From Flavobacteriales bacterium UBA6051 (lineage in GTDB: Bacteria > Bacteroidota > Bacteroidia > Flavobacteriales_D > Crocinitomicaceae): 64,000 nt of DNA. Positions within the stretch are counted from its first letter, which is position 1. Every line of letters begins with the position of its first letter. Where the stretch lies: assembly GCA_002427735.1 (NCBI GenBank), contig DIYP01000017.1, positions 62,001 through 126,000 on the forward strand. Direction: 5' to 3'. This document shows positions 8,590-18,291 of this stretch, in pieces. A program made the position numbers and the translations under genes. The notes beneath the pieces are model-generated. The model was not told the origin of the DNA and made no database searches. It saw only the letters and a program-made list of their open reading frames with translations.

Positions 8590-9243
8590 ATGCTACGACT
8601 CTTAACAACTCTCAGCCTTACCGTAATGGCCCTCATATCTCCTATGGGTGCGGTTGCAGGACTCAACGATATTGACAGCACAGAATCTTCCATTGATTTT
8701 GTGAATATGGAAGCCATGCCCTCTCAGCGTATTATTCATTTTAAATGGCATGTAAAAGCAGAAGCTCAAGGAGCATTTTTTGAGATTGAAAAATCGACGG
8801 ATCAGATTATTTGGAGATCTATTTCCAAAACTAAATCAATTGAAAATCATCAAGCTGCTCACACATACATGGTTTCGGAAATAAATTTTGCGGAAGGTGA
8901 GCATGAATTCTTCCGCATCAAACGCATTGACCAATCAGGTAATGAAACTGTTTTAGATGTGGTAGAAGTAAACCAGCCAGTGTTGACCAACTTCAAAATG
9001 ATCCCGAACTCGAAAAAGACCAAAAGACATCAATTTGTTATGTCTTTCCATTCGCTTAAAAGTACAAAGGGAACGATGCGTGTAATCAATTCAGAAGGTG
9101 AAATTGTTTACGATAGAATTGTAACACTCAATGAAGGGTATAATCGACTGCCTTTGAATGCCTCTGGCTTTGCTGTAGATAACTACGTAGTTATCGTCCG
9201 TGATAATAGCGGTAATCGCCTCAGCCAGCACTTTACGCGCTAA
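8590..9243 (+). CDS. Secreted beta-rich hypothetical protein
   Basis: 217 residues from ATG 8590; the upstream TTG at 8578 is less likely. A signal peptide is visible (LLTTLSLTVMALISPMGAVAG). The mature protein is beta-rich with a fibronectin-like segment (FKWHVKAEAQGAFFEIEKSTDQ, then FFRIKRIDQSGNETVLDVV), which is the pattern often found before T9SS tails. The C-terminus (RVINSEGEIVYDRIV, YVVIVRDNSGNRLSQHFTR) resembles a type A sorting domain but lacks the YPNP motif. It may be exported by T9SS. Function unknown. Confidence 0.65.
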   Translation: MLRLLTTLSLTVMALISPMGAVAGLNDIDSTESSIDFVNMEAMPSQRIIHFKWHVKAEAQGAFFEIEKSTDQIIWRSISKTKSIENHQAAHTYMVSEINFAEGEHEFFRIKRIDQSGNETVLDVVEVNQPVLTNFKMIPNSKKTKRHQFVMSFHSLKSTKGTMRVINSEGEIVYDRIVTLNEGYNRLPLNASGFAVDNYVVIVRDNSGNRLSQHFTR

Positions 9244-9249
9244 CCAGAT

Positions 9250-10632
9250 CTAAATTGCCCCTTTGGCTTTTAGCTCCAAATACTTATTGATCGTGTTAAT
9301 TGATAGCTCATCAGGCAGCGTGAGCACCGTTTGAATACCATTTTGTCTCAGCTCCTGAGCAATCTTCGACTTAATGGAAATCATGCGTTCCGCTACAGTA
9401 GCTTGATAAACTTCTTGAATAGACGTTGAAGGTTGAAACGCCAGTTCCTGCAATTCACTGTTCTCAAAAAAGACAACGACAAGTACGTGCTTTTGATTCA
9501 GTCTACGCAACATTGGAATGGCCCTACGCATGGCAAACTCCGTTTCAAAGTTGGTAAATAAAACAAGTAGAGAGCGTGATTTCACTGTTCTTCGAACGGA
9601 TTGATACAACAGCTCATAATTGCCCTCTTTGTATTGAGTTCTTTGGTTGTAAAGCGCCTCATGAATTCTTCGCATCTGACCGCCTGATTTATCCGCAGCG
9701 AGCATTGTGCCCATTTTGTCAGAATAAGTAATCAATCCAGCCTTATCTCCTTTCTTCAATGCAATATTGGAAAAAACCAATGCTGCATTAATGGAATAAT
9801 CTAGCATAGAAAGGCCTTCAAATTCCATTTGCATGCTTCTGCTTTTGTCAATGATGCAATAGATGTTCTGTGATTTTTCCTCCTGGTATTGATTAACCAT
9901 TAATTCATTGCGGCGACTGGTGGCCTTCCAATTAATGGTTTTTAGTTCATCTCCTTGAACATAGTTCTTAATCTGCTCAAATTCACTGTTATTTCCAAGA
10001 CGGCGGATTTTCTTAATCCCAATACTTGTTTTTTGCTGTTGGAAAACCAGTAGTTCATACTTTTTCATTTGCAGAACAGAAGGATACACATGCACTGTTT
10101 GTTCTAGTGAAATATCAATGCGACGCGAAGCTAAAAAGAACATGGACCTCATGATTACAAATACATCATTGAACTGATATTCTCCTCTCCTTGTTGGTAT
10201 AAAGATGTAATCAAACGTTTCTGTTCCGTGAGGTTTTAAGAGTGTTAGGAATTCCGAAGACCTGTCCTGCATTTCATGCGGATAGCCCTCCACAATTGTC
10301 AGATTGACCACCTGACCGGTATTATTGGTAACCTTTAAATGGATTGGATTTGTATCACCTAAATTCAAGCGATTGTTCACCTTTCGCTCAATAGTAATCG
10401 GGTTGGCATTACTAAAAACCAATAAGGCGTCCACCATTGTGAGACCAAATAAAGATGCAAGCACAACATTGGCTACAAATTCCAATTGCGGATTTGAATA
10501 GGCCATGATGTACAGCAGTATAACTGCCGCAAAAACCGCAAAAAACCAACGTGTTAAGTATACGTTCTTGCTCATCATGGCAATGACTGCCAAAAAGCCT
10601 GTTCCACCTCGATATTTATTTTTCTGTTCCAA
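9250..10632 (-). CDS. DUF58 domain protein, last gene of MoxR operon
   Basis: Up to 460 residues. The start at 10632 is a TTG adjoining the moxR stop; an ATG at 10575 (MSKNVYLTRWFF) is a good alternative because DUF58 proteins usually begin with such a hydrophobic segment. Two membrane segments at the N-terminus (YLTRWFFAVFAAVILLYIMAY, FVANVVLASLFGLTMVDALLVF) precede a beta domain. The central LGNNSEFEQIKNYVQGDE and the INWKATSRRNELMVNQYQEE core are diagnostic of DUF58. A von Willebrand-A-like fold follows (YCIIDKSRSMQMEFEG). Family members act with MoxR ATPases; the process is not known here. Confidence 0.9.
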   Translation of the reverse strand: MEQKNKYRGGTGFLAVIAMMSKNVYLTRWFFAVFAAVILLYIMAYSNPQLEFVANVVLASLFGLTMVDALLVFSNANPITIERKVNNRLNLGDTNPIHLKVTNNTGQVVNLTIVEGYPHEMQDRSSEFLTLLKPHGTETFDYIFIPTRRGEYQFNDVFVIMRSMFFLASRRIDISLEQTVHVYPSVLQMKKYELLVFQQQKTSIGIKKIRRLGNNSEFEQIKNYVQGDELKTINWKATSRRNELMVNQYQEEKSQNIYCIIDKSRSMQMEFEGLSMLDYSINAALVFSNIALKKGDKAGLITYSDKMGTMLAADKSGGQMRRIHEALYNQRTQYKEGNYELLYQSVRRTVKSRSLLVLFTNFETEFAMRRAIPMLRRLNQKHVLVVVFFENSELQELAFQPSTSIQEVYQATVAERMISIKSKIAQELRQNGIQTVLTLPDELSINTINKYLELKAKGAI

Positions 10633-11829
10633 TTATCTTGGTACCTCCAGTGTTTTAATAATTTCCGTGATTACATCTTCTGTACTAAACCCTTCCATCT
10701 CTGCTTCAGGTGTCATGATCAGTCGATGATTTAAGACATGGACCGCTACAAATTGAATGTCATCTGGCGTTACAAAATCTCGCCCGCGAATCGCAGCAAT
10801 TGCTTTCGCAGCTTTAATGATTGAAAGTGACGCACGAGGTGAACCTCCAAGGTATATTTTCCCATGATTTCGGGTTTTGTGCGTAATAGAAGCGATGTAC
10901 TTCACAAGGTTATCCTCAACTATTACTTTCTCTACAGACGATTGAATTTTCTGAATTTCATCCGCTGAAAAAACGGACTTAATATCGTCGAGACTCGGTG
11001 TCTGAATTGAATTCTTGTAGCGATGTAAAATTTCTTCTTCTTCATGAAGCTCAGGATAATCCAGCTTAATTTTGAAAATGAATCTATCCAATTGTGCTTC
11101 CGGAAGGTTATAGGTTCCTTCTTGTTCAATAGGGTTTTGCGTGGCAATCACCAGAAAAGGAAATGACATCGGGTACTTTTTCCCGTCATATGTGATTTGA
11201 CGCTCTTCCATTACTTCGAAAAGTGCCGCTTGCGTCTTTGCAGGCGCACGATTAATCTCATCAATCAGCACAATATTTGAGAAAATCGGACCTTCCCGAA
11301 AGCTAAATTTTGATTCTTTCATATTAAACACTGACGTTCCAATGACATCAGATGGCATCATATCAGGCGTGAACTGAATACGAGAAAAATCTACGTTTAA
11401 TGATCTTGAAAGCACTTTGGCGGACAGCGTTTTGGCTACTCCTGGTGCTCCTTCCAGTAAAATATGCCCGTTTGCAAAAATACCCGTCAATAGCAGATCA
11501 ACCATCTCTGCCTGACCGATCACATACTTTCCGAGCTCTGTCCTTACGTCACTCACTTTTTGCGCCACCCAAAGTAAGTCTGCGTTCTTACGCTCAAAAT
11601 CATAAGCTGGAGTTGGAGTTGCAGGTACTTCATCCATGCTTGCACTTACTGAAGGGTCAACAGGCTCGACTGGTTTGATCCCAGGCATATATGCAGAATG
11701 ATCCTTAAACTCACTACTTTCCGGGGCTTTTTGCTCTTGACCTTCAGTTGGCTCCTGATTTGCATTTCCCATTTCGGACCCTAAAGAATCATCACGACCA
11801 TCCGTCTTTTCATTTTCGTCATTCATCAT
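10633..11829 (-). CDS. MoxR-type AAA ATPase
   Basis: 398 residues. Residues 1-75 are acidic, disordered and proline-rich (PVDPSVSASMDEVPATPTPA); this extension is longer than in many MoxR proteins. The AAA_3 core has Walker A GAPGVAKT, Walker B IVLIDEINRAPAKTQ, sensor ATQNPIEQEGTY and an arginine-finger region. A C-terminal lid with SPRASLSIIKAAKA follows. MoxR proteins are chaperone-like ATPases that act on VWA/DUF58 partners. The start overlaps the upstream stop by 4 bases, and DUF58 follows immediately, so the genes are translationally coupled. Confidence 0.95.
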   Translation of the reverse strand: MMNDENEKTDGRDDSLGSEMGNANQEPTEGQEQKAPESSEFKDHSAYMPGIKPVEPVDPSVSASMDEVPATPTPAYDFERKNADLLWVAQKVSDVRTELGKYVIGQAEMVDLLLTGIFANGHILLEGAPGVAKTLSAKVLSRSLNVDFSRIQFTPDMMPSDVIGTSVFNMKESKFSFREGPIFSNIVLIDEINRAPAKTQAALFEVMEERQITYDGKKYPMSFPFLVIATQNPIEQEGTYNLPEAQLDRFIFKIKLDYPELHEEEEILHRYKNSIQTPSLDDIKSVFSADEIQKIQSSVEKVIVEDNLVKYIASITHKTRNHGKIYLGGSPRASLSIIKAAKAIAAIRGRDFVTPDDIQFVAVHVLNHRLIMTPEAEMEGFSTEDVITEIIKTLEVPR

Positions 11830-13526
11830 AACTCTAAATTATTTAATTTGGATAAGAACTGTTTGAATTGTTTCCTGTCAAACGTACTCATATCCCAATA
11901 ATTGATTATCAGTTGTTTATTGTTTCTAAAATTAAAGACCACCCCTCCTTTCCTAAGATCGGTAGAAATCAAATCTTCCCGTTTAAACTTGCGTTTCTGA
12001 CCTAAAGAAGTATAAAAAACTATCTCTTCCGAAGATACAGTCAAATAAGGATTTGTAATACGCTTAATCCCCAGGAAAAGCAATGCAAAAGATAGTGGCC
12101 ATAAGGCTATTCCAATTCCGACCGATGCTACGAGAAGGTAAGTGCCCTGTATGAACACATAAATTCCTCCCAGAATCAGTGCAGCAGGGACAACCAATGA
12201 ACGTTTGTATTCGACATCGCGCGTAAATAATTTTTCACTCAGATCGCTTGAAATAATTCCAGCAGTGCGATAAAATGCATGCAAGCGCTTTTGCATCTCT
12301 GTTACATACTGATCGCTTACTGATGACGCCTCTTTCGTTTCAAGTCGCGCCAACAAGTCCCGAATTTCTTCGAATCTTCTATTGCTCTTTTCTGCCAGAA
12401 TTTGCAGCGCACGATCGCCCTCTCTGCGCTGTAAATCAACAAAGAAGTGCTTATTCACAGTTGCATAAAAATTCTTGCGTTGCACTTGTAGCAATCCATA
12501 AGGATTTCTCTTCGCAAAGTAAATAGAGGTAATCGTCTCAGCAAAAGCCAACGTCATGTCCTTCTTTCTCGCTATGAAAGGAACAATTGGTCGGGTGCGC
12601 TTAGACCTAAAGATCACAAATAAAATCAGGCCAAGAATCGATAATAGCAAAGCAATAAGTAAGGGGGGATTCTCGAAGATCAGACGCAGATAACTATCGT
12701 CTTCTTTTTCTCCCGGACCGTCTTGTTCATCGACATCAAAATTTCCATAATTATCCGTCAATCTACCCAGCTCCAACAAGTAAACATCTCTGTTATTTGG
12801 AAATTCGTTCAACACATATTCTGCATATCTGTACCCATGCAACCGTTTGATTTGGTAGTTATAAAAAGCCGTAGGGGTTGAGTGTAGGAACACATTACCG
12901 TCTCCCAATTCAATTTTAATAAAGTTGGGCATCTCCATAAAAGAAGACCTTGTTTGATAGGGAATTGACGGGGAAATGCTTCCGAAAGCGCGCCACTCAC
13001 AAGCTACGGTGTCCGTTTGAAATAGATTCAGCATTGTATACTTGTGCTGATCCGTAAAAACATTGATGCTCGGAGCATAATCGAATTCAAAAGTAATCCC
13101 GTCCAACAGTCGCTCGTATAAATTCTCCGTTAGATCATTGAAACTTAAAAAGAGGTCGGAGCCATCATAGACATGTGCCAGCAGCGTATCAATTTCTGCA
13201 TTTTGAAGGCCAAAGTTGTTTCCAACAAACATGTACGTTCTACGCTCAGGGTTATCATTAACCAACGAGTCAAATGCAACCCAATCCGGAATTTCTACTA
13301 AACGATGCTTTAATGAAATATGCGTTTGAGTGAGGGTTGTAAACAAGTACAATCCCAGTGGGTTACGATCATACAATTGAAATCTCTTCGTCCAGTTTGC
13401 CGAAACGAAACGTTCCCGCTGATCACTATTTGGCCGTTCCTGCTCTCCCCCTGTGAATAACCAGATAACAAGCACCATAAATGCAATGATCCCACCAACC
13501 CAAACTATTTTCGTTTGTCTATTCAT
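11826..13526 (-). CDS. DUF4350 domain membrane protein
   Basis: 566 residues. One membrane segment at residues 8-26 (IVWVGGIIAFMVLVIWLF) is followed by an extracytoplasmic DUF4350 region with RFQLYDRNPLGLYLF and a GxxN-like fold (FVGNNFGLQNAEID). A second segment lies near residue 290 (PPLLIALLLSILGLILFVIF), a cytoplasmic helical part follows, and two further segments sit near residue 440 with a PH-like tail (LTVSSEEIVFYTSLGQKRKF). DUF4350 is typically in MoxR operons. It overlaps moxR by 4 bases and the DUF4129 gene by 8. The specific function is unknown. Confidence 0.85.
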   Translation of the reverse strand: MNRQTKIVWVGGIIAFMVLVIWLFTGGEQERPNSDQRERFVSANWTKRFQLYDRNPLGLYLFTTLTQTHISLKHRLVEIPDWVAFDSLVNDNPERRTYMFVGNNFGLQNAEIDTLLAHVYDGSDLFLSFNDLTENLYERLLDGITFEFDYAPSINVFTDQHKYTMLNLFQTDTVACEWRAFGSISPSIPYQTRSSFMEMPNFIKIELGDGNVFLHSTPTAFYNYQIKRLHGYRYAEYVLNEFPNNRDVYLLELGRLTDNYGNFDVDEQDGPGEKEDDSYLRLIFENPPLLIALLLSILGLILFVIFRSKRTRPIVPFIARKKDMTLAFAETITSIYFAKRNPYGLLQVQRKNFYATVNKHFFVDLQRREGDRALQILAEKSNRRFEEIRDLLARLETKEASSVSDQYVTEMQKRLHAFYRTAGIISSDLSEKLFTRDVEYKRSLVVPAALILGGIYVFIQGTYLLVASVGIGIALWPLSFALLFLGIKRITNPYLTVSSEEIVFYTSLGQKRKFKREDLISTDLRKGGVVFNFRNNKQLIINYWDMSTFDRKQFKQFLSKLNNLEL

Positions 13527-14433
13527 TCAAGGGTTCAAGCGATTTATAATAATTCTCTAGTGTTGGTTTCAACATTTCGAAGATTTCCTTATCAATGTGA
13601 TATTCTCCGTACCAAACGAGATCATAGATCCGAACACATTCATTGAATCGACTTGATTCGGGACGCTTATGCATTTCCAGTACGTAATGATAGTTGGTCT
13701 TTTCTTTTTTCCAAGCAATCCACGATTTACGGATCAGCTCTTTTAGGATGAAAGTGAAGTAAATTCGAATGCACTCGCGGTAGTCTTCTCGCGCCATTGC
13801 TTCTTCCAGTTTCAATTCAAGCTCGGTTTTTGTTATGACCTCCGGATTCCAATCATTTTCAACCTCGACAATCACTTTTTTGTTCGAAGGTTTACGGTTC
13901 TTAACAATCAAGTAAATAACAATAAAGAGAATAACGAAAATGAGCAGGAACATAAGAAACTTCCATACGGCAGGTGAAATCGTCGGTGCATCGATATCTA
14001 CATCGGGGACGTCAATGTCAGGTGCATCAATATCTGGCACTTCGATGGGATCGGGCTTCTGTACTTCTGGATCAAATGGTACTGTTCCATTTCCACCACC
14101 TCGATCGTAGCCTTGATAACGATCTCTTCTATCCTTTCTAATTTGTTGCGGGCTGTATTGAATTCCTTGATTGTATGATGAACTACCACCTCCATAGTTG
14201 CTGACATCTTCCTCCTGCATACTTGCGGGATAAGAACCATACCAATCATCCGGGCCTTTGTACTTATCGCCCTTTCTGTATTCCAAATAGTCTTTCTCGT
14301 ACTTCCATTTTTCTTCCTTGCTTTTTTGTGATAAAGCAATGAACGGAATGCACCAAAGGACTATATGCAATAAGTACTTACTCAAAATCTGTGTTTGTTT
14401 CCTGGCTTCTACTTCGTTTTCCGAACTTCTCAA
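13519..14433 (-). CDS. DUF4129 domain protein
   Basis: Up to 304 residues. The ATG at 14433 gives an overlap of 56 bases with the gene upstream; a TTG at 14385 (LSKYLLHIVLWCIPFIALSQ) overlaps the upstream stop and would put the signal peptide at the N-terminus. The middle is low complexity with a PDIDAPDIDVPDVDIDAP acidic proline stretch. One membrane segment follows at about residues 160-178 (FLMFLLIFVILFIVIYLIV). The C-terminal DUF4129 domain has REDYRECIRIYFTFILKEL, W...K...TNYHYV and YDLVWYGEYHI. Operon partner of MoxR. Confidence 0.85.
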   Translation of the reverse strand: MRSSENEVEARKQTQILSKYLLHIVLWCIPFIALSQKSKEEKWKYEKDYLEYRKGDKYKGPDDWYGSYPASMQEEDVSNYGGGSSSYNQGIQYSPQQIRKDRRDRYQGYDRGGGNGTVPFDPEVQKPDPIEVPDIDAPDIDVPDVDIDAPTISPAVWKFLMFLLIFVILFIVIYLIVKNRKPSNKKVIVEVENDWNPEVITKTELELKLEEAMAREDYRECIRIYFTFILKELIRKSWIAWKKEKTNYHYVLEMHKRPESSRFNECVRIYDLVWYGEYHIDKEIFEMLKPTLENYYKSLEPLNE

Positions 14434-16327
14434 ATTGTCTCCTCAATCCAGTAGCCTCATTTCTTTCCCGTTCACTATAGAAGCCAAAAGACATAGTGAT
14501 TGCTACCATCGGAACCAGGGCCAGCAACACGAGTACATAAACAAACTGGCGCACTGCATTCGACCAAATCATATAGTCAGATGTAAATATTTGAGCGACA
14601 CGCTTCGCAAAATCCGCTACCATATCGAGCAAGTCTCTTACAAGTGGCTCATTGGTCCATGTTTCATGATAGCTAAAAATAAAAGCGATCGGTTGCAAGA
14701 TCAATGCTGTCAGAGCAGCAAATATTAAGATGAGGAGAAACGTCTTCCAATAATGCTTTGCGCTATATTTAAAACCAATACTGAATCGCTTACCGGTGGC
14801 TGAGGCACTTAGACCACTTGCGGCAGGTCCAATATAAAACAGCGGAAATACAAACAAAAACGCCAGAACAAGCAGCCAGGCTAACTCTCGTACTTGTGAC
14901 CCTAACCAAATGAGGGCAAAAACACTTCCACCCAAGGCAATAGATCCCAACCATATAGCGAAGTATCTTTTCCCCAAATACTCAAAAAAGGATGGCCAAT
15001 TGAACTTTTCTTTGTAGCTACCAACACACCAGAATACTGAAGCAAAAATGAAAGCCATAATGAGCGTCCAAATTCCAAAAACAATGTAGTCCTGCCCATT
15101 AATAAAGCAGAAGCCCATCATAAAACTCAGCTGCGACCACCAATCATACCAGTACTGCATTTGTTGTAAATCATAGTGATTCATATCTTGCCAGTAAACG
15201 ACGGCAAAAATGATCGGGAAAGTGATGAGCAGATTAATACGCGCAAACTTCGAAAATTGCATGCGGTACATTCTAAAGGAATCGGCAATAATCTCTCCGA
15301 CATGTCGAATTTTCTCGAAGTTGAAATCTTTACGTCGATGAAAGTGTCCTACTTCCTCTTTGTCAACCAGCTCAGGGTGTTTACGTGCGACATAAATGGG
15401 ATAAAGTACGTAGAAGAATATGATAATGGCGAAAGATAGCAGGATGAGCATCCATTTCGACCAAGTCGGCAAATCCTGATAATTATGGGTAACATAACTT
15501 TCAAGATATCCTGCAGCGATAATGAAGGGCACCAGGCTCAACATTATTTTTAGTCCCCGTTTGGTAGACAGTTGTAACGATTGAAGTCGCGTATAACTCT
15601 TTGGGAAGAGCAGACCATTTCCAGCGGTTATTCCCGCACCCCCCGCCAGCACAATTGCAGAAATTTCAAAAGCGCCATGGATCCAGATACCGAGGAAGCT
15701 CGTGATCAAAAGGCCTTTGGAGTGAAAAAAATACTGAAACGCCCCTAACATTACTCCATTGTAAAACAGTAGCATGTGCGTTCCCACAGTAAAAAAGAAT
15801 CCGACAAAAAAGGTAAGGAAAGCGACCTTGAGGTTGTTCGTTGTAATCTGAATAAACATCGCCATTTGATCCTCTGTCTCGTAGACTTTCAAAGGGTTTC
15901 CTTGTTGAATGTTTTCCAGTGTCATATCGACGTAACCATCTCCCATAACAACTCTTGGAAATTCAGGGTCGACATAGGTGGTCATAACACCGATTAACGC
16001 ATAAACACTAAAGGCAATCAGCGCGAACAACAAGTTTTTTCTTGAGCGATAGATTTCCAACGGCAAAGATGTTTGCCATACCGTTAAGAACTTCTTAATT
16101 GGCTCCCCCTTTTGTTTATGAACTCCAGTATAAACCCGTTGGGCTAACTGATTCAAATAAACACGTACCGTTCTTCGCTTATAAAACGTCTGCGCATAGC
16201 TCAAATCATCAGTGATGTCCATGTACAGATCACTTAATTCTTCCGGGTCATTTGATTTCGAGGCGTATAGTTGTTCGAAGCGATTCCACTTCTTTTTATT
16301 CTGTTCTATAAACGACGTCTCTTTCAA
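14378..16327 (-). CDS. SpoIIM-like (stage II sporulation M family) membrane protein
   Basis: 649 residues, first gene of the MoxR operon, start TTG at 16327 (MKETSFIEQNKKKW); no better ATG is available. After a cytoplasmic N-terminus, the SpoIIM region runs from about residue 100 to 300 (AVKNLLF-like start, FFFTVGTHMLLFYNGVMLGAFQ, GIWIHGAFEISAIVLAGGAG). A second multi-spanning part follows, giving about 10 membrane segments in all. The name comes from Bacillus; no sporulation is implied. This family is a usual member of DUF4129-MoxR-DUF58 operons in Bacteroidota. Function unknown. Confidence 0.88.
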   Translation of the reverse strand: MKETSFIEQNKKKWNRFEQLYASKSNDPEELSDLYMDITDDLSYAQTFYKRRTVRVYLNQLAQRVYTGVHKQKGEPIKKFLTVWQTSLPLEIYRSRKNLLFALIAFSVYALIGVMTTYVDPEFPRVVMGDGYVDMTLENIQQGNPLKVYETEDQMAMFIQITTNNLKVAFLTFFVGFFFTVGTHMLLFYNGVMLGAFQYFFHSKGLLITSFLGIWIHGAFEISAIVLAGGAGITAGNGLLFPKSYTRLQSLQLSTKRGLKIMLSLVPFIIAAGYLESYVTHNYQDLPTWSKWMLILLSFAIIIFFYVLYPIYVARKHPELVDKEEVGHFHRRKDFNFEKIRHVGEIIADSFRMYRMQFSKFARINLLITFPIIFAVVYWQDMNHYDLQQMQYWYDWWSQLSFMMGFCFINGQDYIVFGIWTLIMAFIFASVFWCVGSYKEKFNWPSFFEYLGKRYFAIWLGSIALGGSVFALIWLGSQVRELAWLLVLAFLFVFPLFYIGPAASGLSASATGKRFSIGFKYSAKHYWKTFLLILIFAALTALILQPIAFIFSYHETWTNEPLVRDLLDMVADFAKRVAQIFTSDYMIWSNAVRQFVYVLVLLALVPMVAITMSFGFYSERERNEATGLRRQFEKFGKRSRSQETNTDFE

Positions 16328-16431
16328 TCTGGCGGGTAAAAATTTCGCGAATAGTAAATATAATTATTGAAATGCGAATAATTCAGTTTGTGCCCATTTT
16401 ATCGTAAATTTCGAAGACTAATTCACTACAG

Positions 16432-18291
16432 ATGCGACTTTCACTACTTTCAGCGATTCTTTTTCTGACATTATTTTCATTTGGGCAAATGACCCCGACT
16501 TACAATGATATTCTGATTCCCATGCGCGATGGTCAGAATTTGGAAGCGGACGTGTTTATTCCTGCCGGAGTTGACTCCGCAGAAGTAATACTCATACAAA
16601 CACCTTACAACAAAGATTTATTTTCCTGGTCACTTCCCATGGGTGTGGGCATGAATCTGGACTCCCAGCCCTTTATCTGGGTAATTGCCGATTGGAGGGG
16701 TTTTTATGGTTCTGCATCAGCCGCTGTAGCACAACCTAATCGCGGTGAAGATGGATATGATATTTGCGAATGGATTACAGATCAGGTTTGGCACAAAGAC
16801 CGCATTGGAACCTGGGGACCTTCAGCCCTTGGTGGGGTTCAATACAATTTGGCTCGGGAGGACCACCCCAATCATACATGCGCGGTTCCTATTGTGGCTC
16901 ATGCGCAACAGTCCTACGACTCCTACTTTTATGGAGGAGTATTGGAAAAAGCACGCCTTGAACAACTGGATGCATTAGGATATGGGTTGTCCCCTCTAAT
17001 TCTTGGAAATGTCTATTATAGTTCGTTGTGGCAGTTTTCAGAAAACTCCACCTGGTTCGCACCTGATTTAAAAATTCCAACGCTTCAGATCGGAGGATGG
17101 TACGATCATAATATTGACAAAATGATGGATGTTTATGCGGCATCGCGGACAGATGCTGACCCATCTGTGGTAAATGAACAGTGGCTTCTTGTTGGTCCAT
17201 GGGTACATGGAGGAACTGGTATTGCTCAGGTTGGATCATCCATCCAAGGAGAGCTATCGTATCCGAACGCCGCACTCAAGAATGATACTATGGCATGGGA
17301 TTTTCTCAATTACTATCTTTTAGACGCACCCAATGACTGGAACAATACTGATCTCATAACCTACTATGAAATGGGATCAAATCAATGGGCTTCATCAAAT
17401 GCCACATCTATTGCAAGTTCAACGAGTGATGTGCTTTATCTAAATGCTAATAATGAACTTATTTCCGGTACTTCCATCGGCAGTTCAACCTTCGTTTCGG
17501 ACCCTTCTAATCCATCACCAACGATTGGCGGAGCAACACTTCACCCTGCACTTGACCAGGGACCATATGATCAAATTAACTTAGCCAGTCGAAATGATAT
17601 TGTGACATTCTCTACAGCTCCACTAACGCAGGACGTCAGCATTTCTGGGCGCGTTCTCGTAGATGTTTTTGTAGAAGCAGATCAGTCTGATTGCGATATC
17701 TCTGTGCGTATGGTAGACGTTTATCCAGATGGAAGAAACATGTTGATAAACGATGGGATTGCTCGGATGCGCTTTAGAAATGGTTATGAACAAACCGACG
17801 AGGCCTTCATGAGTCCAGGGAATGTGTACGAGCGACAAATTGTATTACCATTTACTCACTATACATGGAATGCTGGACATGAAATCAAAGTTTATATCGG
17901 CGGCAATAACGCTATTCGTTATGACGTGAACTTGCAGAACGGAGGCACTATGTATGCTGCTGGCGATACGAATATTGCAAACATAACTATTCACCATAAT
18001 GCTCAATACCCCTCCAAGATTACTTTACCCGGTGCAAATAGCTTTCTCTCCATCAATGAGTTAGCTAGCGAGCATCTTTCGGTATATCCCAACCCAGCAA
18101 ATGACTTACTGCATCTTGAATCAGATATATCATTTAACACGGTCAGTATTATCAATCCAGAAGGTCGATTGGTCAAACAATTCGATTCAAATTTTTCTCA
18201 CTTAAATGTGAGCGACCTGGATCCAGGTGTTTATCTATTGATAGCGTCGGATGGTAATCAAAAAAGGAATGCTCGATTCGTAAAGTACTAG
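16432..18291 (+). CDS. Secreted CocE/NonD S15-family hydrolase with T9SS sorting domain
   Basis: An alpha/beta-hydrolase peptidase or acyl-hydrolase (Xaa-Pro dipeptidyl-peptidase S15 fold), 619 residues with a signal peptide (LSLLSAILFLTLFSFGQ). The catalytic serine is in GTWGPSALGG, aspartate in IGGWYDH and histidine in VGPWVHGG. The jelly-roll C-terminal half (PLTQDVSISGRVLVDVFVEAD, FTHYTWNAGHEIKVYIGGNN) is the usual S15 partner domain. The last 80 residues form a type A T9SS sorting domain (LSVYPNPANDLLHLE ... DPGVYLLIASDG), so it should be exported to the surface. The stop overlaps the convergent gene by 4 bases. Confidence 0.93.
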   Translation: MRLSLLSAILFLTLFSFGQMTPTYNDILIPMRDGQNLEADVFIPAGVDSAEVILIQTPYNKDLFSWSLPMGVGMNLDSQPFIWVIADWRGFYGSASAAVAQPNRGEDGYDICEWITDQVWHKDRIGTWGPSALGGVQYNLAREDHPNHTCAVPIVAHAQQSYDSYFYGGVLEKARLEQLDALGYGLSPLILGNVYYSSLWQFSENSTWFAPDLKIPTLQIGGWYDHNIDKMMDVYAASRTDADPSVVNEQWLLVGPWVHGGTGIAQVGSSIQGELSYPNAALKNDTMAWDFLNYYLLDAPNDWNNTDLITYYEMGSNQWASSNATSIASSTSDVLYLNANNELISGTSIGSSTFVSDPSNPSPTIGGATLHPALDQGPYDQINLASRNDIVTFSTAPLTQDVSISGRVLVDVFVEADQSDCDISVRMVDVYPDGRNMLINDGIARMRFRNGYEQTDEAFMSPGNVYERQIVLPFTHYTWNAGHEIKVYIGGNNAIRYDVNLQNGGTMYAAGDTNIANITIHHNAQYPSKITLPGANSFLSINELASEHLSVYPNPANDLLHLESDISFNTVSIINPEGRLVKQFDSNFSHLNVSDLDPGVYLLIASDGNQKRNARFVKY

